64,000 nucleotides of DNA, from the NCBI RefSeq assembly GCF_001625305.1, contig NW_017803987.1:1023028-1087027 (forward strand), given 5' to 3'. Each line of letters starts with the position of its first letter. The stretch's first letter is position 1. The notes below the pieces were generated by a model. It was not told where the DNA came from. It searched no databases and saw only the letters and a list, made by a program, of their open reading frames with translations. Position numbers and translations under genes: made by a program. Shown here in pieces: positions 31,301 through 42,374 of the stretch. The DNA comes from Branchiostoma belcheri (lineage: Eukaryota; Chordata; Leptocardii; Amphioxiformes; Branchiostomatidae).

Positions 31301-32647
31301 AAAAGGAAAACCACATACATGTAACACTCAGATTTCAAATCAACCCAAACATGTATTTTTGGATGCAACAAACGGTAAATCATGAAATTTTCTTGAAGAT
31401 GTTAGAAACGTAAGCTTTTCTGCAGTTCATTTTATGTTCGCAAAAGAAATACACACAAAAAACAAAGAAATCCACACAAAAATGCAAAGCTTAAATTTAA
31501 CATCTTTATTTCTCATGTAACATGAAAAAGAATTTCACTAATCAGATTATTACAAAGACCCAAAGCTCTAGTTATTACTCTCAGGAATGTTTTTCAGGCT
31601 TCCCTACTTTTAAACGGGAACCAGAACAAAAAGCAGGAAGGCAATCCGCTGAAAAATGCTTTTCAGATCCCAATTTCAATTGAAACTGCAAGATGAATCT
31701 ACGACTTAACGATAACTACGCGGACGAACTTTGACTTTCAGGCCATATTTCCGCCGTCAAGTACTCCAATGTCTATTTGCCGTTTGGGCGTTGAGCACAT
31801 CGGTCAGAATAGTTTACATTCCTACCTGAGAGGCTATGAAAAGGCTCATTGCGAAAAAAGGCACCTGTATTGTGATGTATCACAGCTTATGACACTCTAG
31901 CAAAGGGTCTGAAGTGTCGCGGGTGCTATTTCCAGCAGCGTAATATTCCCACAGTGTTTGTTTAACAGCTGTTTAGCTATAGAGGTATTGGTTTTCGGTG
32001 TGCTTAAGGATTACTGTTGACGACCGTACCTAATCTTCTCATCAAAATTAAACCGCCTGCTTATTATGACAGGCAGGCACCTGCGAACTGACGTCATCTT
32101 GTTTGTAGGGTTTTTTTTTATATATTCCAACATGTAATCACAAGACATGGTGACGGCACACTCAAGTTTTTTCAACTTATATTAATGCTGCCACCAACAC
32201 TCAAGTTTTTTCAGTTTCTTTTGTATGCAGTTGCTTTTTGAAAATTGAAACAGCCATTTGGGCTTACCTGGGCAAACTTACATGTACTGTGATACCTGCA
32301 TGGTTTACCGTGGGTCTTATCTGATACTTACATAGTAAATTTAGTTACTGTATTTCTGCTAACTCAATTTCCTGGACACCTCAGATAGGAAGACTTCTTG
32401 TTCTGCCTTTCTCTTCTCTTATCACAGTTCAATATCATAAGATTTACTTCCCATACAGAAGTGCAATCCCAGTCTGTTTTGATACCAGCGCTCAAACATT
32501 TCGGAAAAGGCAGAACTAGGGTACTTCTGTTTAGATGCATAGTTGGATGATATCAACTATGGTACTGTCCCGACTGTTGGGTTTGGGAAGTTAGAAAGAA
32601 CCTATAACTTTTGGCAGTTTTCATGAGCCCTGAAATTTTGTATGTCA
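31301..32647. other. No gene seen
   Basis: AT-rich DNA with a duplicated CACTCAAGTTTTTTCA word near 32158 and 32200. A donor-like CCCAG/GTAAGCCC reads on the minus strand near 32268, unpaired. Confidence 0.45.
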
Positions 32648-32656
32648 GCAGCGGAG

Positions 32657-32849
32657 TAGTCTCCACCAGACTCATTTGCAAGTTTGCAGGCTGAATAAAT
32701 AGTAGAAATCGGCCTGAAATGGGAAAAATAATTGGCCAGAAGAGGCCAATTGGACCCTCTATGGCTGGGAAACTTCTGGCCAATTATATCCCCTTTTTAG
32801 GCCAATTTCTACTTTTTATTCAGCCTGCAAAGGAGTCTGGTGGAGACTA
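32657..32849. mobile_element. TAG-ended foldback element (TAGTCTCCACC type)
   Basis: Ends TAGTCTCCACCAGACTC and GAGTCTGGTGGAGACTA. The arms continue with TGCAGGCTGAATAAA / TTTATTCAGCCTGCA and AGAAATCGGCC / GGCCAATTTCT. Flanked by GCAGCGGAG and GCAGTGGAG (32648-32656, 32850-32858), a 9-bp duplication with one mismatch. Confidence 0.8.
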
Positions 32850-32879
32850 GCAGTGGAGCACTTTTGCCTGGTACTTTCG

Positions 32880-33073
32880 TAGCCTCCATGGCATGCCCAA
32901 AACTGGGGGTTTTGGGGGTCTTCAGGGTCTTTGGGATCTTTAATGTGCTATTTTCTGATTGCATATAGACAACATAGCCGGCCTGGTTGAATTACCCCCG
33001 TTAGAACTGGGCTAATCAGAAAACAGCCGAAGACCAGCAAACCCCCAGTTCTATTAGCCTGCTACAGAGGCTA
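32880..33073. mobile_element. TAGCC foldback element (large form), copy 2
   Basis: TAGCCTCCATGGCATGCC pairs imperfectly with AGCCTGCTACAGAGGCTA. Arms share AACTGGGGGTTT and CTATTTTCTGATT(A/G) with the copy at 22.82 kb. It starts only 31 bp after the TAGTC element. No clean target duplication. Confidence 0.65.
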
Positions 33074-33523
33074 GTAAGGCTAGTACTGTGGTAGAAATGC
33101 TTGAAGAATAGTCCTCAGATTGACCTCTGTAGCCAGGGGATGGCAGAGTAGACAATATTATTAACCAGTGCCGACCAGTTCATCAGGTCTATAAAACTGT
33201 GCAGGTTTATTGAGGGTTGATTAGAGGCTGTAAACGGTTCTCTCTGATCTGCCAACCGGTGTTAAGTGCCGTTTCTTACACCTCATAAATCAAACACTTA
33301 AGATTACGGTTGGGAAAGCGGTAGATGATGTCATGCACTGTTGTGTTGCCAGGTTTTGCAAGGTCTAGTAACTGATGAAGGGCAGTTCCTGGCTATACCG
33401 ATACAGGTACAGATCTCAAAGCAAATGTACCATGTAATGATTTGGCTCAAGCTCCATGTTTTTGCAACATTCAGTAGCAGTGTACCATTTGTAGCTTTTC
33501 GCTGTAAAATACCAACAAAATAA
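33074..33523. other. No gene seen
   Basis: Mixed DNA with short frames and no splice support. Confidence 0.45.
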
Positions 33524-33622
33524 TATTATGAAAAATTTAAACTGTTCTCCAACTCAAAATTTGACTCACCGGAATTTTCACTCAGTCTTCCTCAGCTATC
33601 AGTTTAAATTTTTCATAATGTA
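33524..33622. repeat. Foldback hairpin
   Basis: ATGAAAAATTTAAACTG and CAGTTTAAATTTTTCAT are perfect complements separated by about 60 bp. The loop holds TCACTCAGTCTTCCTCAG, and the downstream AACTCAGATGAACTTTCAT also occurs inside the MITE at 26.57 kb. Confidence 0.65.
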
Positions 33623-34400
33623 ATTTACCAACTCAGATGAACTTTCATGCTGATACCAACAAAATAGATCCTTTCTCTCAACAACTTGTACACTGGTCCA
33701 TGAAATAGATTTCTCAGATGGGACGTTAAATGTAGGTCTTGTTTTTGCGGAAAGCCACCCCCCCCCACGCATGTAAAAGAACCACCATACCTTTTGAAAA
33801 AGAGTAGGTGCATCCCCCATAAAACAAGCAAAACGTAAAGTTTTCTGAGGAAATTACATGTATTTTCTTCTATGTTTGTCAGAAGTGAGAAACAGCCTTG
33901 TTGAGTTGCCAGCATCTGTGAAAATATTTCTGACAATCGCCCCCAAAAATTTACTGTCGAGACGCAAGTACTTGATGATAGCATAATGCATCAAATACGA
34001 AACGTGTTGAAATAAATGCAGGGATCGGAAACTTATCACTGCCATGAGAGCAAACAAGGGAAACATTAAATCATCTTGCAGTCAGCTTAAAGTTAAAGCA
34101 TGTGGTATGACCAGACAGTCAGCAAATAGCTTGCCAAGAGAGCAGGAAGTGGTCAGGCCTTCAAACTAACATCCTTGTAACATGGCCTTTCATTCAGTGT
34201 ATTTGCAATGTTGCCAGCAGTGCATGCCAATGTAGATGGAAATGTAACCTCTAAGCCAATTCCAAGAAACTGCATGTAGAAAGTTTACTGTCAGCAACTG
34301 AGAGTACATTTATATTCCAACAGTTTGCTTCCTTTTTAATGTACAAGATTGCACCTATCAACTTTTCAGTTGACTAATCCTGGACCCATAGCATAATGGT
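33623..34400. other. No gene seen
   Basis: Minus-strand frames of 70-119 codons overlap one another and show no domain. No supported gene. Confidence 0.4.
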
Positions 34401-34403
34401 ACG

Positions 34404-34557
34404 AAATTTGAAAAATTCTAGCTGTGCTATGATTGGCCCAAAGTTTATCTAAATAGCCAATCAGCTTGTTGGAACAGACAAAATTTGAAAAAGTAAAGCT
34501 GTGCCATGATTGGTCCAAAGTTTATCTCATTAGCCAATCAGCTTGCTGGAACAGACA
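34404..34557 (+). repeat. 77-bp tandem duplication with paired CCAAT cores
   Basis: Two units, each with AAATTTGAAAAA, AGCTGTGC(T/C)ATGATTGG, CAAAGTTTATCT and TAGCCAATCAGCTTG. Each therefore holds one ATTGG and one CCAAT about 25 bp apart, four NF-Y-type cores in 154 bp. Regulatory use is speculative. Confidence 0.75.
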
Positions 34558-35078
34558 TGTTGAAATCAGTGCTGCAGACTAGTATGCACTGGTCAGGTGG
34601 TCCTTTTGCAGAGGTCAGGTCACTAGTACTAGTAGTACAAGTTTGTCTGCAGAACCTGTAAAAAACCACAAGCCTGCCCAATTTTCCAGGGATGAGACCA
34701 GTAATGGACTCCTGAGATGCTGAGATTGGTTAGATTCTCTCTATTGAGGGAGAAAATTGCCTGCTTCCTGGCTGTTCCTCCTTCGATGGAACGAGACATT
34801 AAGTCAGAAGTTGTGCATTCTGTGCTGTATGCTGTGCATGAAAAAGGGTCTACCTAGAAACATGTACCACTGATGCAAGAGTGCCGGTATGCCATGTCCA
34901 TCAGTCTTCCAACTATAACCTTCAGTAACATTATTTGCTTGGTAACAGGTTACATCTTTGAAAAACACTTTGAAAAATAGTACATTTGAGAGATCTCTAG
35001 TGCAGTTTCATGTAGTTTAGATATGCAGTAGTGCATTTTGCTAACAACTTCGTACGAAGAGGTAGACTATAGAATTAT

Positions 35079-35577
35079 ATTAGTAGTCAAATTTCCCATT
35101 TGTTAAATTTTGTTTATTCTTAACTGTGTACATTTTTACTGGGGTTTCTTTCCCAAGTTTCCCTCTGGAAAACAGTGTATTTTTGTCAGTCTATGTCCAA
35201 GAAAGTTGTTTTTTAATGCACAGCCTACACATTTGGTTCATGTGCCCAATTATGTTAGTAGTCAAATTTTCCATTAATTTGTTCAATTTTATTTACTTGT
35301 GAGTAGCCATTTTGACTGGGGTTTCTTTCCCTCTGCAAAACAGTTTATTTTCGTAAGTCTATGTCCAAGTAATTTGTTTTTTAATGCACCGTCTACACAT
35401 TTGGTTCATGTGCCCAATTACATGTATGTTAGTACTAGTAGACAAATTTTCAATTCGTTGTTACTTTTGGTTATTTTTAACATTTTGACTGGGGTTCTTT
35501 CCTTCTGAAAAAAAGTGTATTTTTGTTAACTTCTAAGTCCAAGAAAGCTGTTTGTTATGACTTGGTTCATATGCCCT
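35079..35577 (+). repeat. Three diverged tandem units of about 170 bp
   Basis: Units start near 35079, 35251 and 35425. Each contains TTAGTA...CAAATTTTC, TTTGACTGGGG, TCTAAGTCCAAG-like and TTGGTTCATGTGCCC words. The third is the most eroded. Noncoding. Confidence 0.75.
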
Positions 35578-36103
35578 TCCTTATCACCAACTATCCATGG
35601 TCTCAGACAGGCAGAGTCCACTTCCATGTAACTTGTGACAGCTTTAACAGACTTGTAGTGATAAGGAGGGTTGTTTTTCAGAGATGGACACATTCCTGAG
35701 GAAAGATGATCATGTTTTTACCAACAGGGTCAAGATACAAAACAACTTTGCTTAGGGGTACTGTAAATTAGTTTATTTTCGAAGTTGTTTTATTTTGTGC
35801 CAGGAGGGAAAAGATTGCACACTGCAAAAATGTATATGTGCTGAGTCATGAATTTGCTGTGGAGCTGTTACTAGTACTATTGCGAAAACTGCAAAAATAA
35901 GACGTCGCAAAATTTTCAAGATTAACAGTCATCTATTTTAAAACTCTCAACAGTTGACAAGAACCACTCCCCATGTATTACTCTAAGACACAAAGGAAGT
36001 ACAGTTGGTAGATGCAAAATTCGAAGTTCAAGGTGCAATTTGTTTAAAAAAGATAGAAAGTAGAGAATAAAATGTCTTCCTTGGTTTTGTAATTCTACTG
36101 TTC
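35578..36103. other. No gene seen
   Basis: Contains TACTGTAAATTAGTTTATTTTC near 35758, resembling family H ends. Otherwise unremarkable. Confidence 0.4.
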
Positions 36104-36620
36104 ATTGATGAGGGCCTGCATGGGGGGTAATGATTACGAATTATGCTAAATTTTCGCCGCCGATTACGAATTACAGTCAAACCTGCCTATAGTGGTCACT
36201 CAAGGGACTGGCCAAATTTGACCACTATGGCCAGGTGACCACTATAGAGAAACAGCCGGTTAGTTCGACCCCCCCCCCAAAAAAAAAAAGGACACATGCT
36301 TTGAGTACCAACAGTGATGTCTTATTCTGAAACATATGAATACATACATTTGCAAAGGTACACCCCTTTTATATGTACATGTCTTACTTCAATAATTTGT
36401 TGTTCTTTTGCTTTAGTTGTACTTTATTTTGTACTTGCTTGAAAAAAAAAAGAAATACAGAAATATTGCATGGAAACATTAACTTGACATCAAAGATACA
36501 TACACTCAACATATTCAGTTCATCTATTCTGGGACAATGAAACCATTCACATAATTTAAAACATACAAAATCACTGGTTGTCATTTACTGTTCTTGTGTA
36601 CATACTAGTACTACATGTGG

Positions 36621-36932
36621 CTAAAGAAAAGAAAGCAAATCAAGCAACAAACTTTCAACTCCAAACAAATTTCTATCGACTGCAAAATCATTTAATCTAA
36701 GCTCAGCTTTCGACGATTTCTTCTCACTCTCTCTGCCAGTCGGATCACTTCCACCTTTGGAATAAGTTCGGCGTCTGTCTTTCCGCTTTCGCCATCGTTT
36801 CTCCGCAATCGCCACGTTACTAGTAGTTGTTGTTGTTGTTAGTCGAAAAGTGGAAGAGAACGACATCGCCATGTTTTTGCTCTTTGGTGAACACTTGCTT
36901 CGCGCGACCGACATACGCCACAGCGATTCCAA
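36621..36932 (-). CDS. Unrecognised open frame inside the pogo-like element
   Basis: A 103-codon minus-strand frame, rich in S, K, R and T, with a basic patch RWRKRKDRRR near the middle and a threonine run. A basic segment would fit a DNA-binding or nuclear-localisation region, but no CENP-B/HTH or DDE signature is seen. It may be a captured exon or chance in CpG-rich DNA. Confidence 0.15.
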   Translation of the reverse strand: MESLWRMSVARSKCSPKSKNMAMSFSSTFRLTTTTTTSNVAIAEKRWRKRKDRRRTYSKGGSDPTGRESEKKSSKAELRLNDFAVDRNLFGVESLLLDLLSFL

Positions 36933-37268
36933 CCACGTAAATAAGTTATTTTGTTACCAAGATACTGTCTATTTAGTTAACAGCAAAATAATTGTTCGTC
37001 AGTTGCCAGTTACTTTCCGTTTTTGGTCGTTTTTGAACATGAAAACTTAGCGAAAACTCTCCTTTGTTTACGGCTTGGGTTTCTCCCCGCGTGGGTTGTC
37101 TGCCTCTACCATTATGCCAATGTGGTAGTCAACAGAAAATTTTCTCCTTTCAGACTTATATCTTTTCTAAAATATCCACTACAGTGTTAAATTTACATCT
37201 AAAATTACTTTTAGTAATGTATTTCAAATGTTTTCATAATGTAATTACATCATTTGACGCTAATAAAG

Positions 37269-37358
37269 TTAAATAAAACTAGGTGTATCTACCTCCATAA
37301 CAGTGTAGTCTTCCGAAGACCCCAATTGACCTCCCTCTGCAGCTAACACATGCGCCAT
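37269..37358 (-). CDS. Possible short exon inside the pogo-like element
   Basis: CAAGATGGCG gives a strong start context at 37358 on the minus strand, followed by 29 codons. GAG/GTAGAT about 66 bases in could be a splice donor. The downstream partner exon is not identified. This is a start-plus-donor coincidence or a remnant first coding exon. Confidence 0.12.
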   Translation of the reverse strand: MAHVLAAEGGQLGSSEDYTVMEVDTPSFI

Positions 37359-38432
37359 CTTGGAAAAATACGAAACGCATTTTCGAGCCTAATTTCTTGA
37401 ATTATGCTCATGAAAAACGGAAGCTATGCACATATCTACGCATTTCAAGGAATCGAGAAACCAAATATGGATATTCTTAATTTTTTTTGTAAAGATAATT
37501 GCCGTAATCTTCGCCGAGCGGCCGAGTCCATTGAAAGCTCCATGCGGCACGCACGGCACTGGTGTTGGGGAAAACGCAGATATCAAAGACACCCGCGACC
37601 GCAGAAACTTCGTGTCAAAAGCCAGTTTTCCTTTATTTCATACACATATGGAGTTTAATTTTCAGTTCACATTTTAGTAATGTAGCGATCGGAAAATTAT
37701 CACAAGGCTCATAACGGTCGTAGCCCGAGGTGGGGTGGTGTTACGGCCGTGGTGCTTAGCGGGTTACGGCCAGCCGCGACCGCTATCGGCGGTGTTGACA
37801 TGCCGGCGGGACCGGAATGGGGTGACCGCTGACCGCGTTGAACAGTGACCGCTATAGACACGATTCTTAATGCTTACGTCAATGGGAAAAATTCAAGGGA
37901 CCGGCAAAAACTGACCGCTATGGCCGAGTGACCACTATACAAAGGTGACCGCTAGTACAGGTTTGACTGTACGTTATTTAAAGTCTCAGAGCTGATTACG
38001 ACTTTACGATTTGCGGCTTATGTCCTATTACGAATTACATTGATTGATTTTTGCGGAGGCTTCCTACGAATTACGAAGTCTAAAAAGGCCTGATTACGCC
38101 TTACGAAAAAAGCGCATGCGGGCCCTCACTGATTGACTGCAAAAAATTTTGAGCTGCATGCAATAAGCATGGGAAGCCATCTTATCGTAATCCAATACAA
38201 AACTTGTTCCACTACAAGTCATATATCAAGTCCAGTGGTTTAGTCAAACGTGGCCTGTCATGTCTTGTTTGTACTCTAATCATTCAGGGAAGCTATTTCC
38301 AAAGTCTGAAATCCTGTTTAAAACAGCAATCTTCTGAAACAGTACACCATAAGCATGTTGGATTTGTTCTGCCAGGAATTTGTGAATGTGAAGATTATCC
38401 TAAGACTCTCTGTCTTTATTTCAAAACCAATA

Positions 38433-38640
38433 CTGTAATTCACTTTATGTTCACGGTAGCAAAAGTTCACAGTCTGAGAAAAATGGACATGTTCACAGAA
38501 CTATATATTCACATTGGTGACAGGTGCAGAAAAAAGAAAGTCCAGGAATTATTTGTTAACTGTAATGATAAGTTCATGGTACAGAAGTGACAGTGAAAAG
38601 AGTGAACATAACAGTATGGTGAAAAAATCAGGAATTACAG
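38433..38640 (+). mobile_element. Family H MITE, copy 3 (208 bp, best ends)
   Basis: CTGTAATTC and GAATTACAG inverted ends with TA on both sides (38431-38432, 38641-38642). The body includes TTTATGTTCACGG, AGTTCACAGTC and GTTAACTGTAATGATAAG. The TA duplication suggests the Tc1/mariner group. The 128-codon frame crossing it is incidental. Confidence 0.7.
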
Positions 38641-39399
38641 TAATTTGTTGGGGCTACTTTGATGATGACTTTGACATCTTGTTTCAATCTTTACTGCGTA
38701 TTTGTTGTCTTCAAGGAGATTAACCTCTTTGTATCTTCGAGATTAAAAAAAGTTGATAATAATGAGAAAAATAAGAACAACTAAGATGAACTTGTGCACC
38801 AAAGTCTCGAAAGTGTGAGTGTTTAACATTACTCATCAAATTTTATCAAGGAAAGTATAATTGTTGGTAGATTGATTCTGATTGTTGTGAGTTAGCTCTA
38901 ACCTTTACTGACTGTTGGATGTTTATTTTACTAGGTTTGACGTGCAAGGCAGAGTTTATTTGGCTTGAGTGACAGTGTTTAGGTGGTGTTTGGGGCTGAA
39001 GTACGGTGCCCGTGGCCTCACTTCAACAAAAAGATTAACCCCTGTAAGCCCTTGTTGAAGTATGGTGGTCGATTTCACAACAAAACTGGCGATTACTGAG
39101 GGTTAAACGTAATGTGAACATTGTCTTATCAACTGATTTAGAAGTTATGAACAGCAGATTAAACCTTATAGGCCCAACTTCCAATGGAATGAATTGGGAC
39201 ATATTATTGAGACAAGCAGTCAGCTTCAAGAAAGATGTTTATAACATTTGTTTAACTCAATGTTTTAGTGGTATATTCTGGCAGGCATAGTATTTATTTA
39301 CATCTCTAGAGTCTAAGGGAGCAACTAGCTTAGAAGCACTGCTGCCACAAATGTTGTCCATTGCAAGGACATTTAAGAATGCCAGCCTTTGGCAGACTC
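38641..39399. other. No gene seen; one small TTAACCC foldback
   Basis: A small inverted pair TTAACCCCTG...GAGGGTTAA lies at 39034-39108. Otherwise no feature. Confidence 0.4.
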
Positions 39400-39564
39400 T
39401 AAACAGAAACTGTTTCATGATTGTTTTAATGTTTCCGCAAGAAGGCAGTCTGAGATAGCAGACTTCGCCCCCTCTGGCAGGATATACAGAAATTACACAG
39501 CTCTCTCTGGAAGGACACACACAAATATGCACGCACACACACATGCGCGCACACACACACACAT

Positions 39565-39637
<73 letters not shown>

Positions 39638-39735
39638 AATGATATATGTGTGCACATACACATACACAGAAAAACAGACACACAGACAACACCAAAACAA
39701 TACCTCACTCCCTTGGGGGTAAAATAACAAGAAAG
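39400..39735 (+). repeat. Family J repeat with CA microsatellite, copy 2
   Basis: GGCAGTCTGAGATAGCAGACTTCGCC at the left, an irregular CACACACATGCGCGC stretch, then a CA array to 39634, then TACCTCACTCCCTTGGG. The poly-C/V and poly-T/H frames on either strand are microsatellite translations. Confidence 0.7.
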
Positions 39736-40019
39736 AAGTCACAAGTCCAAGTTCCAGAACGTTTTTGGCCTTTGGTGGCATCTGGCAGAGTTACATTTTA
39801 CCGAAGCTGGCACATCTGGAGTGAGTCGACACTTCGGAACTGTTTGTCCCACAGTAGTTCATGCAGTACATGATGGACCTGTCTGGTGATGTGAACTGTC
39901 AGTCGGCACATGATGGTATGTAACGTTATGTCTGAACAGAGCTGACAACTATGGTTGGGGGATTCTTCATTATATAGGTTCAATTGGCTCAACAGTTAGA
40001 TACAATTATGTACAATTGT

Positions 40020-40155
40020 TTTTGCTCTTTTTCTTCTTCTCCAAACAAATAAGGCTTGTCAAGTGTTGGGTGCAACTAGTGTTTGGATCCGGATACATCA
40101 TGATCATGTTGCAATTTTACAGCAGGAGGGATTTAGACTGCTGTCACCATATGTA
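40020..40155 (-). repeat. Family I repeat, reverse partial copy
   Basis: TTCTTCTTCTCCAAACAAATAAGG and CAAGTGTTGGGTG, then ATGTTGCAATTTTACAGC, ending near GACTGCTGTCACCATAT. All are the reverse of the block order at 1300-1450. Confidence 0.55.
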
Positions 40156-40290
40156 AGTGTGACCTATATGTGTATAAACTTAATTGCACATACAACAATA
40201 ATTGTACATTAATTGTACATGGTACAAAGTATGGTGTATATTCTGTTGTCTGAGACTATCCCACCTTATAAACTAAATAATAAAGGCTTT
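40156..40290 (-). mobile_element. Possible LINE 3' tail fragment
   Basis: TATAAACTTAATTGCAC and TTGTACATGGTACAAAG resemble TATAAACTTTATTGCACAACA at 42.88 kb. On the minus strand the latter reads TTGTACAATG...AATAAAGTTTATA, as a retroposon 3' end would. Confidence 0.3.
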
Positions 40291-40294
40291 ATTA

Positions 40295-41195
40295 CCTTCG
40301 CCAAGAAGGTTATGTTTTTAGGGGCGTTCGTGTATGTGTGTGTTTGTGTGTGTGTCTGTCTGTCTGTAAACACGATAACTTGAGAAGGCCTTGATGGATT
40401 GTCTTGATACTTGGTAGGTGGGTAGGTCTTGATGAGACCTCAAAATGATTAGATTTTGGACCCCCTAGCGGCTTATTATGGTACTGCAGCTGAACTTCCG
40501 GTTTTGATATCTCATGATCTAGACATGCTATGGTATTGAAATTTAGATGGTAGGTAGCTCTTGTGCTGGGAAAGAAGTGGCGTGAGTTTAGGCCCCCTAG
40601 AGGCTTGCTCTGGAACTGCAGGGATAAATTCTTGAAAATATTCAAAAGGGGATAACTCAAGAACCGGTTGACGGATCGTCGTGATTTTTGGTATGTAGGT
40701 AGCTTACGTGATGCTTAATATAATTATGTGACAATTATGCAAATATGGATGTAATTTGCATAATTTATGGGGAAATTCTATAAATCAGCTGCATTCCATG
40801 ATAGGACAATTGAAGCTTGTGACATTGGTAATTGATAACGAGAGAAACACAGGAAGATATTGATTATGTTAAAAAGAACTTAATTTGCATAATTAATGAG
40901 AAAATTTTATAATTATGTAATGATAACTGCCTGGAATTTCATACTTGTGGTATTTGAAAGTTAAATTAAGGTGAACATCATTAAACATAATTTATTGAAA
41001 TCAGGACCTCATTTACATAATTTATTAGGAAATGCTAGAATGCATTCTTTGTTAATATAAGACTTTTTGTCTTTTGGTTGAGATTATGATAAAACAATAT
41101 AATTCATGAAAATTAGGTTCCTATTTCTTAAATCAGGGGGGGATAATCTAATCTAAACTTTGTCAGTCATAAAGATTAACATCATTTGGCGAAGG
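40295..41195 (+). mobile_element. CCTTCG-ended element, complete copy (901 bp)
   Basis: CCTTCGCCAA at the left and TTGGCGAAGG at the right, with TA on both sides, so a TA-duplicating DNA element. After AAGAAGGTTATG comes a TGTCTGTCTGTC simple tract, then CTTGGTAGGTGGGTAG, TTCCGGTTTTGATATCTCA, GGATAACTCAAGAACCGG and AT-rich DNA with repeated TTTGCATAATTTATG words. No transposase frame. Truncated relative at 19.07 kb. Confidence 0.7.
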
Positions 41196-41693
41196 TATGA
41201 GATCGGGGAACTCTAGTTTTCATCATATTTTCTACTGTCTTATAGTTCCTATTAGTAAAATTTTGGTCGTACATGTACAAATGTATCTTAGATACCGCCA
41301 ACCTTTATTGTTTTGGTGACACAAATGTACTAACTTTATGTTTGTTGTATTCGTGTATTTGTTACAAATTTATCGGTTACACAGAAATTATATCAACATA
41401 ATGAAATAAGGCAACTAGGTTGTTGTAAATACTGACAGTGGCTAACTTTTTCAGTATGAAAAGTTGGATTTGAAACATCTTGGAGAGACATGGTTTGATT
41501 TTTGAGAACTGAGACTAGACAGAGAGAAGGGTTCAGACAGGGTCCACACATCAGAGTCAGGAACTGACGGATGTTTCAGAAGTCTGGCGTTGAACCTTCC
41601 CTTCCTGACAGCCAATGGGGTGACAGATGAGGGAGGGTTGTGGGGAGGACCTCCGCACGTGTGTAGCACATGGCCAGACCCTGCCGTCCTGTC
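41196..41693. other. No gene seen
   Basis: Mixed DNA. The 72-codon minus frame at 41451-41669 is unremarkable. Confidence 0.4.
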
Positions 41694-42295
41694 AGGCCTA
41701 GGAAAAAAATTCTTGTGTTTCTCGGGCTCTTAAGTCAGCTTGAAATTTTTTCCGTCAGCGCAGGTTCATCATCAGATTTTGAGAGGAAAATCATAGTTGT
41801 CAGTGGTCCTTCGGTATTGTTAAATTTGTCTGTCAAGGATGATGGATTGGTTTTAAAAAATTATGTCACACGCCGCAAAGTTCTAGTACTTAAAAGTCCT
41901 TGATTGAAAAACTGGTGCTGGCTAGAACCCCAGTGTTTCCTGTTTCAGTCCTGAAAAAAGTAGGGTTGGTAGGGATTATCTTTTCTTTTCTTTCTTTTAT
42001 TTGACCTTGGTGACTTCTCTCTCTCTATATATATGTAGCTAGTAATCCAACTGATGCAGTTTAAGAAAGTAAAACCTGCATGAGTACAGTTTTATTTTCA
42101 ATGTCAATGTTGGTAAACTAATTTGGAAGACTTACGTTTGTTCACTCAGGTGTCAGATCATGGAGCTAGAAAAGGTTGTTCAGCTCAACAAATTCATGTC
42201 CCTTGCAGGGGTCCACACAAAAAATGTCTAGGGTTGGCAGTTTTTTCTAGTGTCGGTCGGGAAACAGGAAACACAACATTTTTTTCCCTAGGCCT
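41694..42295. mobile_element. Family M DNA element, copy 1 (602 bp)
   Basis: AGGCCTAGGAAAAAAATTC at the left and GGAAACACAACATTTTTTTCCC then TAGGCCT at the right are inverted repeats of about 25 bp. The right half (CCTGCATGAGTACA, TTTTATTTTCAATGTCAATG, GTCCCTTGCAGGGGTCCAC) is colinear with 47116-47572. Noncoding; target duplication not clear. Confidence 0.7.
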
Positions 42296-42374
42296 TACTG
42301 TATCAGGGCAGCTGAGAGGGGGAGGCCGTTTATTCAGGGCAGGAAAGAATACATTTTACCTGTTGGTTTCCTGG

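Larger units (their letters stand above)
36174..37969. mobile_element. pogo/Tigger-like element, TA-flanked (1796 bp)
   Basis: Ends CAGTCAAACCTG and CAGGTTTGACTG, 12 bp perfect, extended by imperfect CTATAGTGGTCAC / GTGACCGCTAG. TA on both sides. Subterminal TGACC(A/G)CTAT(A/G) words recur near both ends (about three at the left, five at the right), as in binding arrays of pogo-type elements. The TA duplication and CAGT ends point to the Tc1/mariner-pogo group. No transposase DDE motif is visible, so it is non-autonomous or carries foreign filler. The interior is CpG-rich from 36.65 kb on. Confidence 0.85.
36110..38127 (+). mobile_element. CGTA element, B family (copy B3), split by a 1.8-kb insertion
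   Basis: The left part is 36110-36173 and the right part 37970-38127. Joined, they have the standard order of the family: GAGGGCCTGCATGGGG at one end, GCATGCGGGCCCTC at the other, and TTACGAATTACG units. Flanks ATTGAT and ACTGAT fit a 6-bp duplication with one mismatch. The insertion landed on the TA inside a TTACG unit, so B3 is older than the inserted element. Confidence 0.9.

Noticed and set aside
36621..36932. pogo transposase
   Set aside because: The basic patch alone is not enough; no helix-turn-helix or DDE residues could be found.
38204..38590. 128-codon plus-strand frame
   Set aside because: Its second half is the family H MITE; the rest is unremarkable.
39257..39781. 174-codon minus frame and 112-codon plus frame
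   Set aside because: Both cross the CA array of family J and are explained by it.
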